Of a DNA stretch of 10,440 nucleotides, positions 1 through 6,343 are shown piece by piece. The position numbers and the translations under genes were made by a program. The DNA is from Planctomycetota bacterium. GTDB taxonomy: Bacteria > Planctomycetota > UBA1135. The stretch's first letter is position 1, and each line of letters starts with the position of its first letter. The stretch lies in the NCBI GenBank assembly GCA_027623585.1, contig JAQBVK010000064.1:1-10440 (forward strand). The letters run 5' to 3'. The notes beneath the pieces were generated by a model. The model was not told the DNA's origin, made no database searches, and saw nothing but the letters and a program-made list of their open reading frames with translations.

Positions 1-2
1 CG

Positions 3-365
3 GAGGACCTCGAAGCGACGCTCGATGCGCTGCGCGACCGCTTCGGCCCGCCGCCCGAGGAACTCACCAGCCTCGGACGCCTCTCCCTGCTGAAGCACCA
101 GCTGGGCGCCATGGGTCTGGACGCGCTCCAACGCGTGGACGACCACCTCAATTGCACCATGCGCGACGCCAAGGCCTTCGAACGCGCCTTGAGCCGGCTC
201 GGCGCCGATTTGCGCGTGCTCTCGGTGCGCCGGGCGTTGTGGATGTTGCCCAATGCCAGCGCCAGCCCGGCCCAGGTGCTCGATCACGTTTACAAGGTGG
301 CCACGGGTTGTACGCCGAGCCCGGCCAAGGGAAAATCACGGCCCGCAGCTCGGCGCCGTCCGTAA
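3..365 (+). CDS. mfd: Transcription-repair coupling factor Mfd, C-terminal end (partial)
   Basis: This is the last 120 codons of a gene that begins upstream of the window; the reading frame is open from base 3 to a TAA. Mfd is the cytoplasmic ATP-dependent translocase that removes RNA polymerase stalled at DNA lesions and recruits UvrA. What is visible fits its C-terminal TRCF/D7 domain, which in the family masks the UvrA-binding surface. The segment opens with a helix ending in RFGPPPEEL, typical of this domain (R-FGP-P-EV/L), followed by an LxxLKxQLGxMGLDAL helix and a short beta-rich part. The last 15 or so residues form a basic, Pro/Ala-rich tail ending in ARRRP, which looks lineage-specific. 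The helicase domains lie outside the window. The next gene starts 15 bp downstream on the same strand, so the two are probably co-transcribed. Confidence 0.85.
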   Translation, partial: EDLEATLDALRDRFGPPPEELTSLGRLSLLKHQLGAMGLDALQRVDDHLNCTMRDAKAFERALSRLGADLRVLSVRRALWMLPNASASPAQVLDHVYKVATGCTPSPAKGKSRPAARRRP

Positions 366-380
366 TCTGCCCGCCCAACC

Positions 381-1424
381 ATGAGCTTGCTCCCTCTCCT
401 CCTGCTTGCCGCACTCGCCACCCCGCAAGGCGAGGAGCCGGCCACGGTCTGGGATGCCCTGGCCGCCGGTCAAACCGTCCAGGTCGAGCAGGTGCTCTTC
501 ATCCTGAACGAAGAACTCGTCACGCTCTCCATGGTCGAGGAGCGCGCATATCGCATCATGCGACAGCCCGATGGGCCGCAGGACGTGAGCGCCGCTCGCT
601 CGCGCGCCCTGATCGATCTCATTTTTGACCTGATCGCCTTGGAGGGATTCCGACGGCTGGGCATGGACGAGTCTCTGCTCGAACCGCAGGTCAGCCTTCA
701 CATGGAGCGGCAGATCGAACTCTACGGCTCAAGAGCACGCTTCGAGGAGTACCTCCGCGGCTTGGGTCACACCGTGACCAGTTTCCGCAACACGGTGAAG
801 GCCGAATTGGTGAGGATCACCTGGCGCGGCGTCGTGACCGGGCAACAACCGTCACCGCTCGAAGGATTCCGCGGTCTCCTCACGGTGCCGCCTTTCGAGA
901 TCCGAGAGGCCTTCGATCAGCATCCTGAGCTCTGGGAGCAAGGTTTCCAACTCGCGTGGCAGGTGCTCCAGTTCCACGACAACGCGTCGGGTCCCGGGCT
1001 TGCGCGCGCACAGGCCGCGGCCGCAGCGCTTGAGGCCGGCACGATCAGCCTCGCCGACGCGGTCGCCGCAGCGCAATCGGCGCAGGCCAGCCGCGGTGAT
1101 CCCGCGGAGAAGAATCTGCGCACGGAGATCCTCGACTTTCTTCTGAACGCCGAGGTCGGCGCCGTCAGCGCGGTCGAAACCATCCCGAATCTGGGAGGAC
1201 TGTTCTTCGTCGTGCTCGAGCGCAGCCCAGCACGGACGATTGGCTTCGAAGAGGCTCAGACCCGCATCGCCGTGGAGCTCCGTCAGCGGCGGGGCGACAC
1301 TCTCGTTGCCGGGGAGGCCGAGTCCCTGCTCCGCAGTTCCTACACCTGGTTTCTCCCGGAACTGGAGCCCCTCATGGTCGGCTTTTTCGGTGAGCGCCCC
1401 TCTCCCCGCGAAACCGAGTTCTAG
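381..1424 (+). CDS. SurA-like exported chaperone with degenerate parvulin domain
   Basis: This 347-residue protein resembles SurA/PrsA-type periplasmic folding factors. Residues 1-14 form a short hydrophobic leader (MSLLPLLLLAALAT) without the usual basic residues, probably a signal peptide. Residues about 37-155 match the SurA N-terminal chaperone pattern: a short strand (VLFILNEELVT), then long helices including a Leu/Ile-rich LIDLIFDLIALEGF stretch. Residues about 190-300 follow the layout of a PPIC (parvulin) domain: AWQVLQF in the place of the ASHILI strand, an Ala-rich helix, LNAEVGAVSAVET in the place of L-GE-S-PV-T, and a final FFVVLERSPAR strand. The conserved parvulin histidines are not seen, so isomerase activity is doubtful and a chaperone-only role is likelier. 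It lies 15 bp after mfd, with no clear ribosome binding site. Only remote relatives were recognised, so the exact subfamily is open. Confidence 0.65.
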   Translation: MSLLPLLLLAALATPQGEEPATVWDALAAGQTVQVEQVLFILNEELVTLSMVEERAYRIMRQPDGPQDVSAARSRALIDLIFDLIALEGFRRLGMDESLLEPQVSLHMERQIELYGSRARFEEYLRGLGHTVTSFRNTVKAELVRITWRGVVTGQQPSPLEGFRGLLTVPPFEIREAFDQHPELWEQGFQLAWQVLQFHDNASGPGLARAQAAAAALEAGTISLADAVAAAQSAQASRGDPAEKNLRTEILDFLLNAEVGAVSAVETIPNLGGLFFVVLERSPARTIGFEEAQTRIAVELRQRRGDTLVAGEAESLLRSSYTWFLPELEPLMVGFFGERPSPRETEF

Positions 1425-1547
1425 ACCGATTCCAGGCCAGAAGTCGGGAAGCCCGGCCCGCGCAGGCCGCTAGAATCCTGGGTCCGGCGGGAATTCCGCC
1501 CGGCGGCTTGAACCAGCCCCGGCCCGCCCCGTTGACCCCACAGAGCC
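1425..1547 (+). promoter_or_regulatory. Intergenic region with possible promoter of the first toroid gene
   Basis: This 123-bp gap separates the SurA-like gene from the first toroid gene. It holds a TAGAAT hexamer at 1471-1476 (5 of 6 matches to the sigma-70 -10 box) but no convincing -35 box at 16-18 bp spacing. A small hairpin follows at 1484-1503 (GGCGG, loop GAATT, CCGCC, extendable by two pairs across a bulged C). Either a weak promoter followed by a leader hairpin, or a terminator of the upstream gene, is possible. There is no good Shine-Dalgarno before the ATG at 1548. Confidence 0.25.
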
Positions 1548-3125
1548 ATGTCGGAGACCCACCTACCCGTCGAGACCCACTATCACCCGCGGGACCACCA
1601 GCAGAGCTTCAACGATGTTCTGGCCGAGCAACTCAAGCGGGCGCCCTACCTGCTTGCCTCGGCGCTGATCCACGCTCTGATCGGATTCATTCTCGCCAGC
1701 ATCATGCTGCTGACGCGGCCGGACGAGCAGGTCCCCACCATCACCGCAACGCTCCCGCCGCCGCCGCCCGACGTGGAGGAGGAAGAGGAGCCGCCGCCGC
1801 CTCCCGAAGAGGAAATCGTGGAAGAGCCGGTGGTGCAGGAATCCGAGATCGAGGAAACCACCGAGCAGGAGATGCTCGAAGAAACCGGCGATCCGGACTT
1901 CACCGCCGACGCGGCCTTCGACAGCGACTCGTGGAACAACGCGGTCGGTCTGGGTGGCGGCGCGGGCGGCAAGTACGGCGGACGAGGTGGTCGTGGCGGA
2001 CGCCGCGGCGGCAGCCAGACCGAGCAAGCCGTGGCCGACGCGCTCAAGTGGCTGCACGATCACCAGGCGCCGACCGGCTTCTGGGATGCCGACGAGTTCC
2101 CGGTGTACGACATCTATCCCGATCAACCGCCCAGTGATGGCAAGGGCAACGCGGTGGTGGACGTCGGCCTGACCGGCCTCGCGCTGCTCGCCTTCCTCGG
2201 CAACGGCAACAACCTGCAAGACGGGCCGTACCGCGAGACCGTGGCGAAGGGCATCACCTGGCTGCGCGACAACCAGCGCGATGACGGATTGTTTGGAGAA
2301 GAGGTCGGCAACCCGACGCTCTACAACCACTCGATCGCCACCATGGCGATGGGCGAGGCGACCTACTTCGCCGGCAGGCCGCCGACGCTGATGAAGCCGC
2401 TCAAAGAGGCGGTGAAGATCATCGTCAACTCGCGCAACAACTACGGCGCGTGGCGCTACCAGCTCGAGCCGAACGGCGACAACGACTCCTCCATCACTGG
2501 ATGGATGATCTTCGCGCTAAAGACCGCCGAGGACTGCAAGGTGCAGGTGGACAAGGGCGCCTACGACGGCGCGCAGGCCTGGTTCGACTCGATGGAGGAC
2601 AAGAACTCTGGACGGGTCGGCTACGCCTGGGGTGACGGCGGCGGCGGCCCCGGCTCGCTGCCCTCGCGCCCGATCCACATGATGGAGAAGTTCCCGGCTG
2701 AGAAGTCGGAGTCGCTGACCGCGGTCGCGCTGCTGAGCCGCATCTTCATGACCGACACCAAGACGGTCAAGTCGTGGAAGGATCACCCCAACTACGACAT
2801 GATGAAGAAAAACGCCGACCTGATCGCGGCCAAGTTGCCGAAGTGGGACCAGGACGGCTCGATCGACCTCTACTACTGGTACTACGCGACCTTCGCGATG
2901 AACCAGTGGGGCGATCAGCACTGGAAGAACTGGGAGAAGGCAATCGGCAGCGCGCTGGTCCCGAACCAGCGGCGTGACACCCCGGACAAGAAGGACAACT
3001 TCTACGGATCGTGGGATCCGGCCGATGCCTGGGGCGAAGAAGGCGGCCGCGTCTACAGCACTGCGACCGGCGCCCTGATCCTCGAGGTCTACTACCGCTA
3101 CGCGAAGGTGCTGGGCGCCCGCTAG
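1548..3125 (+). CDS. TonB-like membrane-anchored alpha/alpha-toroid protein, copy 1
   Basis: This 525-residue protein has five visible parts. Residues 1-32 are cytoplasmic and hydrophilic. Residues 33-55 form one membrane helix (PYLLASALIHALIGFILAS...), placing the rest outside the membrane. Residues 69-115 are a linker with two runs of five prolines among glutamates. Residues 134-156 are rich in Gly and Arg. Residues 157-523 form a prenyltransferase/squalene-cyclase-like toroid with repeated helical units (VDVGLTGLALLAFLG, YGAWRYQ, DSSITGWMIFALK, GRVYSTATGALILEVYYRY). The helix holds Ser38-x3-His42, the SxxxH motif of TonB-type ExbBD-coupled anchors, but no TonB C-terminal domain is present. 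The complete DxDD acid motif of squalene-hopene cyclase is absent; the nearest match is DNDS at 311-314. Enzymatic activity is therefore unlikely, and the function is unknown. A closely similar copy follows downstream. The ATG lacks a strong Shine-Dalgarno but matches the start of the paralogue's conserved region. Confidence 0.8.
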   Translation: MSETHLPVETHYHPRDHQQSFNDVLAEQLKRAPYLLASALIHALIGFILASIMLLTRPDEQVPTITATLPPPPPDVEEEEEPPPPPEEEIVEEPVVQESEIEETTEQEMLEETGDPDFTADAAFDSDSWNNAVGLGGGAGGKYGGRGGRGGRRGGSQTEQAVADALKWLHDHQAPTGFWDADEFPVYDIYPDQPPSDGKGNAVVDVGLTGLALLAFLGNGNNLQDGPYRETVAKGITWLRDNQRDDGLFGEEVGNPTLYNHSIATMAMGEATYFAGRPPTLMKPLKEAVKIIVNSRNNYGAWRYQLEPNGDNDSSITGWMIFALKTAEDCKVQVDKGAYDGAQAWFDSMEDKNSGRVGYAWGDGGGGPGSLPSRPIHMMEKFPAEKSESLTAVALLSRIFMTDTKTVKSWKDHPNYDMMKKNADLIAAKLPKWDQDGSIDLYYWYYATFAMNQWGDQHWKNWEKAIGSALVPNQRRDTPDKKDNFYGSWDPADAWGEEGGRVYSTATGALILEVYYRYAKVLGAR

Positions 3126-3144
3126 GCGCGCGGAAATCCTTCCC

Positions 3145-3178
3145 AAGAAGCCCGGGGCCGCGAAGCCCCGGGCTTCTT
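3145..3178 (+). terminator. Strong hairpin between the two toroid genes
   Basis: A perfect 14-bp stem pairs 3145-3158 (AAGAAGCCCGGGGC) with 3165-3178 (GCCCCGGGCTTCTT), with a 6-base loop CGCGAA. The stem is GC-rich inside and A/T at its base, as in intrinsic terminators, but no T-run follows the TTCTT. It lies 20 bp after the stop codon of copy 1 and 46 bp before the ATG of copy 2. It should terminate, partly attenuate or protect the copy 1 message. Confidence 0.75.
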
Positions 3179-3224
3179 GCATTCCCGGCGAACCGGAGCG
3201 AGGGCGGCGCGTTCTCCTACCGAG

Positions 3225-4748
3225 ATGCACGCCGAATCCTTCAACGAAGTTCTCGCGGAGCACGTCCGACGCGCCCCGTACTTGCTCGCCTCCTTGCTGG
3301 TGCACGTCATGATCGGCTTCGTGCTCGCAAGCGTGATGCTGCTCACGCGCGAGCACATCGAAGTGCCGGTGCTGACCGTGGACGCGCCGTTGCCGCCGCC
3401 GGTGATCGAAGATCCGGTGGAGCCGCCGACGCCGGTGGATCCGACGCCGATCCTCGATCCGACGGTGGTCGACGTGCCGCTCGATGCGGATCCCACCGAC
3501 TACGTCGACGCCGGGGATCCCGACCAACTCTCGGACGCGGTCTTCGAGACCTTCACAGAAGGCCTGAACGTGCTCGGCATCGGCGGTCCTCCCGGTGGCA
3601 AGTTCGGCGGACCTGCGGGCAGCGGCAAGAGCGGCAGCCCTCCCCCGATGCAGCAAGCCTTGGCGGATGCGCTGCAGTGGCTTGCCGATCACCAGTCGCC
3701 TGACGGCCAGTGGGACGCCGACGAGTTCATGATCTACGACCGCTATCCGCAGCAGGCCTCGAGCGACGGCCGCGGAAGCCCCGTGGTCGACGTCGGCTTG
3801 ACTGGGCTCGCGGTGCTCGCCTTCCTCGGCGACGGCAACACCATGAGCGAAGGCCGCTTCAGGCAACAGGTCGCAAGCGGCATCGAATGGCTGCGCGCCG
3901 TGCAGCAAGAGGATGGTTTGTTCGGAGGCGAGGTCGGCAATCCCACGCTCTACAACCAAGCGATCGCCACGCTTGCGCTGTGCGAAGCCTATCGATTGAG
4001 TGGCCGCAGCATTGCGCTGAAGAAGCCGGCCGAACGCGCGGTGTCGGTGCTGGTGAAGGCGCGCAACCCCTACGGCGCGTGGCGCTATCAGCTCGCGCCG
4101 AACGGCGACAACGACACCTCGATCACCGGCTGGATGGTGTTCGCGTTGAAGAGTGCGCAAGAAGGTGGACTCGCGGTGGACAAAAGCTGCTTCGACGGCG
4201 CCGCCGCGTGGTTCGACTCCATGACTGATCCGGCGACCGGCCGCACGGGCTACGCCTGGGGCGAAGACGGCGGCGGCCCCGGTTCGCTTCCCTCTCGCCC
4301 GATCGGAAAAGGTGATCGATTCCCCGCTGAGAAGTCCGAAGCCCTGACCGCGGTCTCCCTGCTTTGCCGCATCTTCATGTCAGACGCCGGCGCCTTGAAG
4401 CGCTGGGAAGATCACCCGCGTTACGACGAACTCCGCAAGCAGGCCGACTTGCTGCGTGCCAAGCCGCCGCGCTGGGACGACGACCGCGGCGCCGTTGACT
4501 TCTACTACTGGTACTACGCAACCTACGCGATCAACCAGTGGGGCGGCTCGGCGTGGCGCGACTGGGAGAAAGCGCTCGGCCGGGCCTTGGTGCCGACCCA
4601 GCGCCGGAGCGCGCAGCCGGACAACTTCCACGGTTCCTGGGATCCGGTGGACGCCTGGGGTGAAGAAGGTGGCCGGATCTACAGCACCGCGCTCTGCGCG
4701 CTGATGCTGGAGGTCTACTACCGCTACACCAAGGTTCTCGGAGGCTGA
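3225..4748 (+). CDS. TonB-like membrane-anchored alpha/alpha-toroid protein, copy 2
   Basis: This 507-residue protein is a paralogue of the preceding one, collinear over its full length. The N-terminus (SFNEVLAEHVRRAPYLLAS) matches residues 20-38 of copy 1. The membrane helix spans residues 18-40 and again contains SxxxH (Ser23, His27). The linker at about 55-100 is rich in Pro, Val and Asp and quite unlike the Glu/poly-Pro linker of copy 1. The Gly-rich stretch at 118-137 is shorter and nearly free of Arg. The toroid (about 141-505) keeps all landmark motifs: VDVGLTGLAVLAFLG, NPTLYN, YGAWRYQ, NGDNDTSITGW, GYAWGEDGGGPGSLPSRPI, FYYWYYATYAINQWG and the GRIYSTALCALMLEVYYRY end. A TTG further upstream at 3177 is in frame but lies inside the terminator hairpin, so the ATG at 3225 is preferred. 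No clear Shine-Dalgarno is seen. The biological role is unknown. Confidence 0.8.
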   Translation: MHAESFNEVLAEHVRRAPYLLASLLVHVMIGFVLASVMLLTREHIEVPVLTVDAPLPPPVIEDPVEPPTPVDPTPILDPTVVDVPLDADPTDYVDAGDPDQLSDAVFETFTEGLNVLGIGGPPGGKFGGPAGSGKSGSPPPMQQALADALQWLADHQSPDGQWDADEFMIYDRYPQQASSDGRGSPVVDVGLTGLAVLAFLGDGNTMSEGRFRQQVASGIEWLRAVQQEDGLFGGEVGNPTLYNQAIATLALCEAYRLSGRSIALKKPAERAVSVLVKARNPYGAWRYQLAPNGDNDTSITGWMVFALKSAQEGGLAVDKSCFDGAAAWFDSMTDPATGRTGYAWGEDGGGPGSLPSRPIGKGDRFPAEKSEALTAVSLLCRIFMSDAGALKRWEDHPRYDELRKQADLLRAKPPRWDDDRGAVDFYYWYYATYAINQWGGSAWRDWEKALGRALVPTQRRSAQPDNFHGSWDPVDAWGEEGGRIYSTALCALMLEVYYRYTKVLGG

Positions 4749-4756
4749 TGCCCCTC

Positions 4757-4773
4757 GCACGCCACAGGCGTGC
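4757..4773. terminator. Small hairpin between convergent genes
   Basis: In the 31-bp gap between the second toroid gene (+) and rpsT (-), GCACGCC at 4757-4763 pairs perfectly with GGCGTGC at 4767-4773 around a 3-base loop (ACA). There is no T-run on either side. Its place between two convergent stop codons suggests a shared, bidirectional transcription end. A processing or 3'-end protection role is also possible. Confidence 0.4.
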
Positions 4774-4779
4774 CGAAAC

Positions 4780-5061
4780 CTAAGCCGGTTGGCCCGCAGT
4801 CCGCAGACCCTGGACCGCGCGGGCCAGCTGGGACTTCTTGCGCGCCGCCGTGTTGGCGTGCAGCTGATTCCACTTCACGTTCTTGTCGATCAACTTGGTC
4901 GACAACTGCAGGTAGCGCTCGGCTTCCGGCAGGTTGTTCTCCTCGATCGCCTCCAGCGTCCGCTTGATCCAGGTTCGCATGGCAGACCGGCGACCACGGT
5001 TGTGTTCGCGGCGCTTGAGGCTCTTGCGCAGTTCAGCGCGGGCAGTCGGAGTGTTCGGCAT
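4780..5061 (-). CDS. rpsT: 30S ribosomal protein S20
   Basis: This 93-residue, strongly basic protein is ribosomal protein S20, which binds 16S rRNA early in assembly of the 30S subunit. It is recognised from the family pattern: start MPNTPTARAELRKSLKRR, the REHNRGRRSAMRTWIKR segment, a middle helix containing LSTKLIDK, and the C-terminal LHANTAARKKSQLARAV. The length is normal for S20. The usual KGVIHKN region reads KWNQLHAN, a modest departure. The frame extends further upstream to an ATG at 5124, but the family start is the ATG at 5061. GAGGAG at 5077-5082 lies 15 bases before that ATG, a slightly long spacing for a Shine-Dalgarno. The gene lies downstream of a TPR protein on the same strand and converges with the second toroid gene. 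Confidence 0.93.
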   Translation of the reverse strand: MPNTPTARAELRKSLKRREHNRGRRSAMRTWIKRTLEAIEENNLPEAERYLQLSTKLIDKNVKWNQLHANTAARKKSQLARAVQGLRTAGQPA

Positions 5062-5096
5062 GTCTCGGGAGGGATTCTCCTCGAAGTGGGCCGACC

Positions 5097-5124
5097 ATTC
5101 TAAGGCTTGCCGAGCCGGAGGCAA
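5097..5124 (-). promoter_or_regulatory. Probable promoter of rpsT
   Basis: On the minus strand, TTGCCT (5124-5119; 4 of 6 matches to TTGACA) is followed after 16 bp by TAGAAT (5102-5097; 5 of 6 matches to TATAAT). Transcription would start near 5090 and give a leader of about 30 bases containing GAGGAG before the rpsT start. rpsT can therefore be expressed independently of the TPR gene upstream. Confidence 0.5.
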
Positions 5125-5144
5125 GGGGTAGCCGGAGCGCTACC
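5106..5144 (-). terminator. Two small hairpins at the end of the TPR gene
   Basis: Two short perfect stems lie at and after the stop codon of the TPR gene on the minus strand. GGTAGC (5127-5132) pairs with GCTACC (5139-5144) around six bases, overlapping the stop codon. CTTGCC (5106-5111) pairs with GGCAAG (5120-5125) around eight bases. Neither has a T-run, so they may be weak terminators. The second overlaps the -35 box proposed for rpsT. Confidence 0.3.
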
Positions 5145-5763
5145 TGCCGTCGCCCTCGAGGGGCTCGCCACGGGCGGCACGCAGGAAGGCCTCGGTGTCC
5201 AGGCCGCTTCCCCCGCCGTCCTTCGGCCGCGCGCGGAGGGCCTTCTCGGCGGCCAGGTTCTTGCGCGCGCGCATCGCTTCGGTGTCGCGGGGATTGACCT
5301 TCAGCGCCATTTCGTAGTAGTCCAGCGCTGCCTCCACCTCGCCCTGCGCGGCCGCCAACACTCCGGCGCGTTTCGCGGCCTCCCCACTCCGCTCGGAGAG
5401 TCCGCCGAAGGCGCCCAGCGCAGCCCCGGCGTAACCCGCGCGCTCGAGCGCGTCACCCCAGGCGATCCCCTTCGCCAAATCGTTCGGATTCTTCAAAAAA
5501 GCGCGGCGCATCTGGCGCGCTTCGGCGTCCGGATTGCGCGTGAGGCGGCTGAATTTCGCCGCCAGACCGCCACTCATGGCGCCGAGTTTGCTGATGAGCG
5601 AAGGCTTCTCCGCCAGCGCTAACGCCGCCTGAGCGAAGAGTTCGGCAGCACGCCGTTCACCGGGCGCGAAGTCGAGGACCTGGTCACAGAGCTCCGCCGC
5701 AAAGTCGGCTTGCCCGTTCTGGAGGGACTGCGCGGCCCGATCGAGGTGCTTCTGAAGGTTCAT
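5140..5763 (-). CDS. Tetratricopeptide-repeat protein
   Basis: This 207-residue protein is predicted to be cytoplasmic; no signal peptide or membrane helix is seen. It consists mostly of Ala-rich helical pairs of TPR type. Residues 5-36 form a first pair (HLDRAAQSLQNGQADFAAELCDQVLDFAP), and the clearest repeat is at about 130-163 (KRAGVLAAAQGEVEAALDYYEMALKVNPRD). The middle (about 60-100) is a less regular basic stretch with FSRLTRNPDAEARQMRRAFLKNP. The C-terminus is a Gly-rich linker followed by a short helix (LDTEAFLRAARGE). The ATG at 5763 is chosen because the open frame further upstream would run into the oppositely oriented def gene. TPR proteins mediate protein-protein contacts, and no partner can be named. 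It is divergent from def with a 55-bp gap and lies 78 bp upstream of rpsT on the same strand. Confidence 0.75.
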   Translation of the reverse strand: MNLQKHLDRAAQSLQNGQADFAAELCDQVLDFAPGERRAAELFAQAALALAEKPSLISKLGAMSGGLAAKFSRLTRNPDAEARQMRRAFLKNPNDLAKGIAWGDALERAGYAGAALGAFGGLSERSGEAAKRAGVLAAAQGEVEAALDYYEMALKVNPRDTEAMRARKNLAAEKALRARPKDGGGSGLDTEAFLRAARGEPLEGDGR

Positions 5764-5805
5764 CCGGTGTGGGCGCGGGAGTCCAGAGCGCCTGGTCCTA
5801 AGATA

Positions 5806-5811
5806 GGGAGG
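5806..5811 (+). promoter_or_regulatory. Shine-Dalgarno site of def
   Basis: GGGAGG lies 7 bases before the ATG at 5819, within AGGGAGGAT. It is the clearest ribosome binding site in the window and fixes the def start. It sits in the 55-bp divergent gap (5764-5818) between the TPR gene and def, where no convincing promoter could be picked out on either strand. Confidence 0.75.
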
Positions 5812-5818
5812 ATAGCCG

Positions 5819-6343
5819 ATGGACGTCGTCCTGTACCCGGATCCGCGCCTCCGCGCGAAGAACGCCCCGGTCGAGGTCTTCGACGCGGAACTGGCGGCGA
5901 CCGCGCGCGCCATGTTCGAGGCCATGTACCGCACCGAAGGCGTGGGGCTGGCGGCTCCTCAGGTCGGCATCAATCGGCGACTGCTGGTCTACAACCCCAC
6001 CGGCAAGGCGGAGGAGGCGGACCTCGAAATCGTCCTGTGCAACCCCAAGATTGCGTGGAAGAGCCGCGTGATCGAACCCGGGCGCGAGGGCTGCTTGTCC
6101 TTTCCGGCGATCTACGGACAGATCGATCGGCCGATCGCAGTGAAGATCGAAGCACAGGGTCTCGACGGCGCTCCGGTCACGCTGGAGTTGGAGGACTGGG
6201 ATGCGCGGATCTTCCTGCACGAGTTCGATCACCTCGACGGCGTGCTGTTCACGGACCGGATGACTCCCGCCGACAAAACGCGAAACGCGCCGGCGCTGGA
6301 AGAATTGGTCGACCGCTACCGCGAGAAACTTGCGAGTTCTTAG
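5819..6343 (+). CDS. def: Peptide deformylase
   Basis: This 174-residue enzyme removes the N-formyl group from the initiator methionine of nascent proteins. All three deformylase motifs are present in order: GVGLAAPQ at 41-48, EGCLSFP at 90-96, and HEFDH at 134-138 within LHEFDHLDGVLFTDR. The metal ligands are Cys92, His134 and His138, with Glu135 as the catalytic acid/base, so the protein should be active. The N-terminus (VVLYPDPRLRAKNAPVE) is typical of the family, and the length is normal. A strong Shine-Dalgarno precedes the ATG. The last 14 bp overlap the start of ribF, so the two genes are probably translationally coupled. The combination with ribF rather than the common def-fmt pair is a local arrangement; fmt is not in the window. 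Confidence 0.96.
   Translation: MDVVLYPDPRLRAKNAPVEVFDAELAATARAMFEAMYRTEGVGLAAPQVGINRRLLVYNPTGKAEEADLEIVLCNPKIAWKSRVIEPGREGCLSFPAIYGQIDRPIAVKIEAQGLDGAPVTLELEDWDARIFLHEFDHLDGVLFTDRMTPADKTRNAPALEELVDRYREKLASS

Noticed and set aside
3177..3224. Earlier TTG start for the second toroid gene
   Set aside because: It lies inside the downstream arm of the terminator-like hairpin, and similarity to copy 1 begins only after the ATG at 3225.
2517..4160. Long open frame of about 547 codons on the minus strand
   Set aside because: It is antisense to both toroid genes and crosses their intergenic hairpin. Its Arg/His/Val-rich translation has no domain features, as expected for a mirror frame in GC-rich DNA.
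5062..5124. Upstream extension of S20 to an ATG at 5124
   Set aside because: S20 proteins begin at MPN, which is at 5061. The extension also covers the likely rpsT promoter.
5799..5804. TAAGAT as a -10 box for def
   Set aside because: It would place the transcription start inside the def Shine-Dalgarno, leaving no usable ribosome site.
5764..5934. Upstream extension of the TPR protein
   Set aside because: It would overlap the start of def by more than 100 bp and gives a basic, non-TPR sequence; the ATG at 5763 starts a regular helix.
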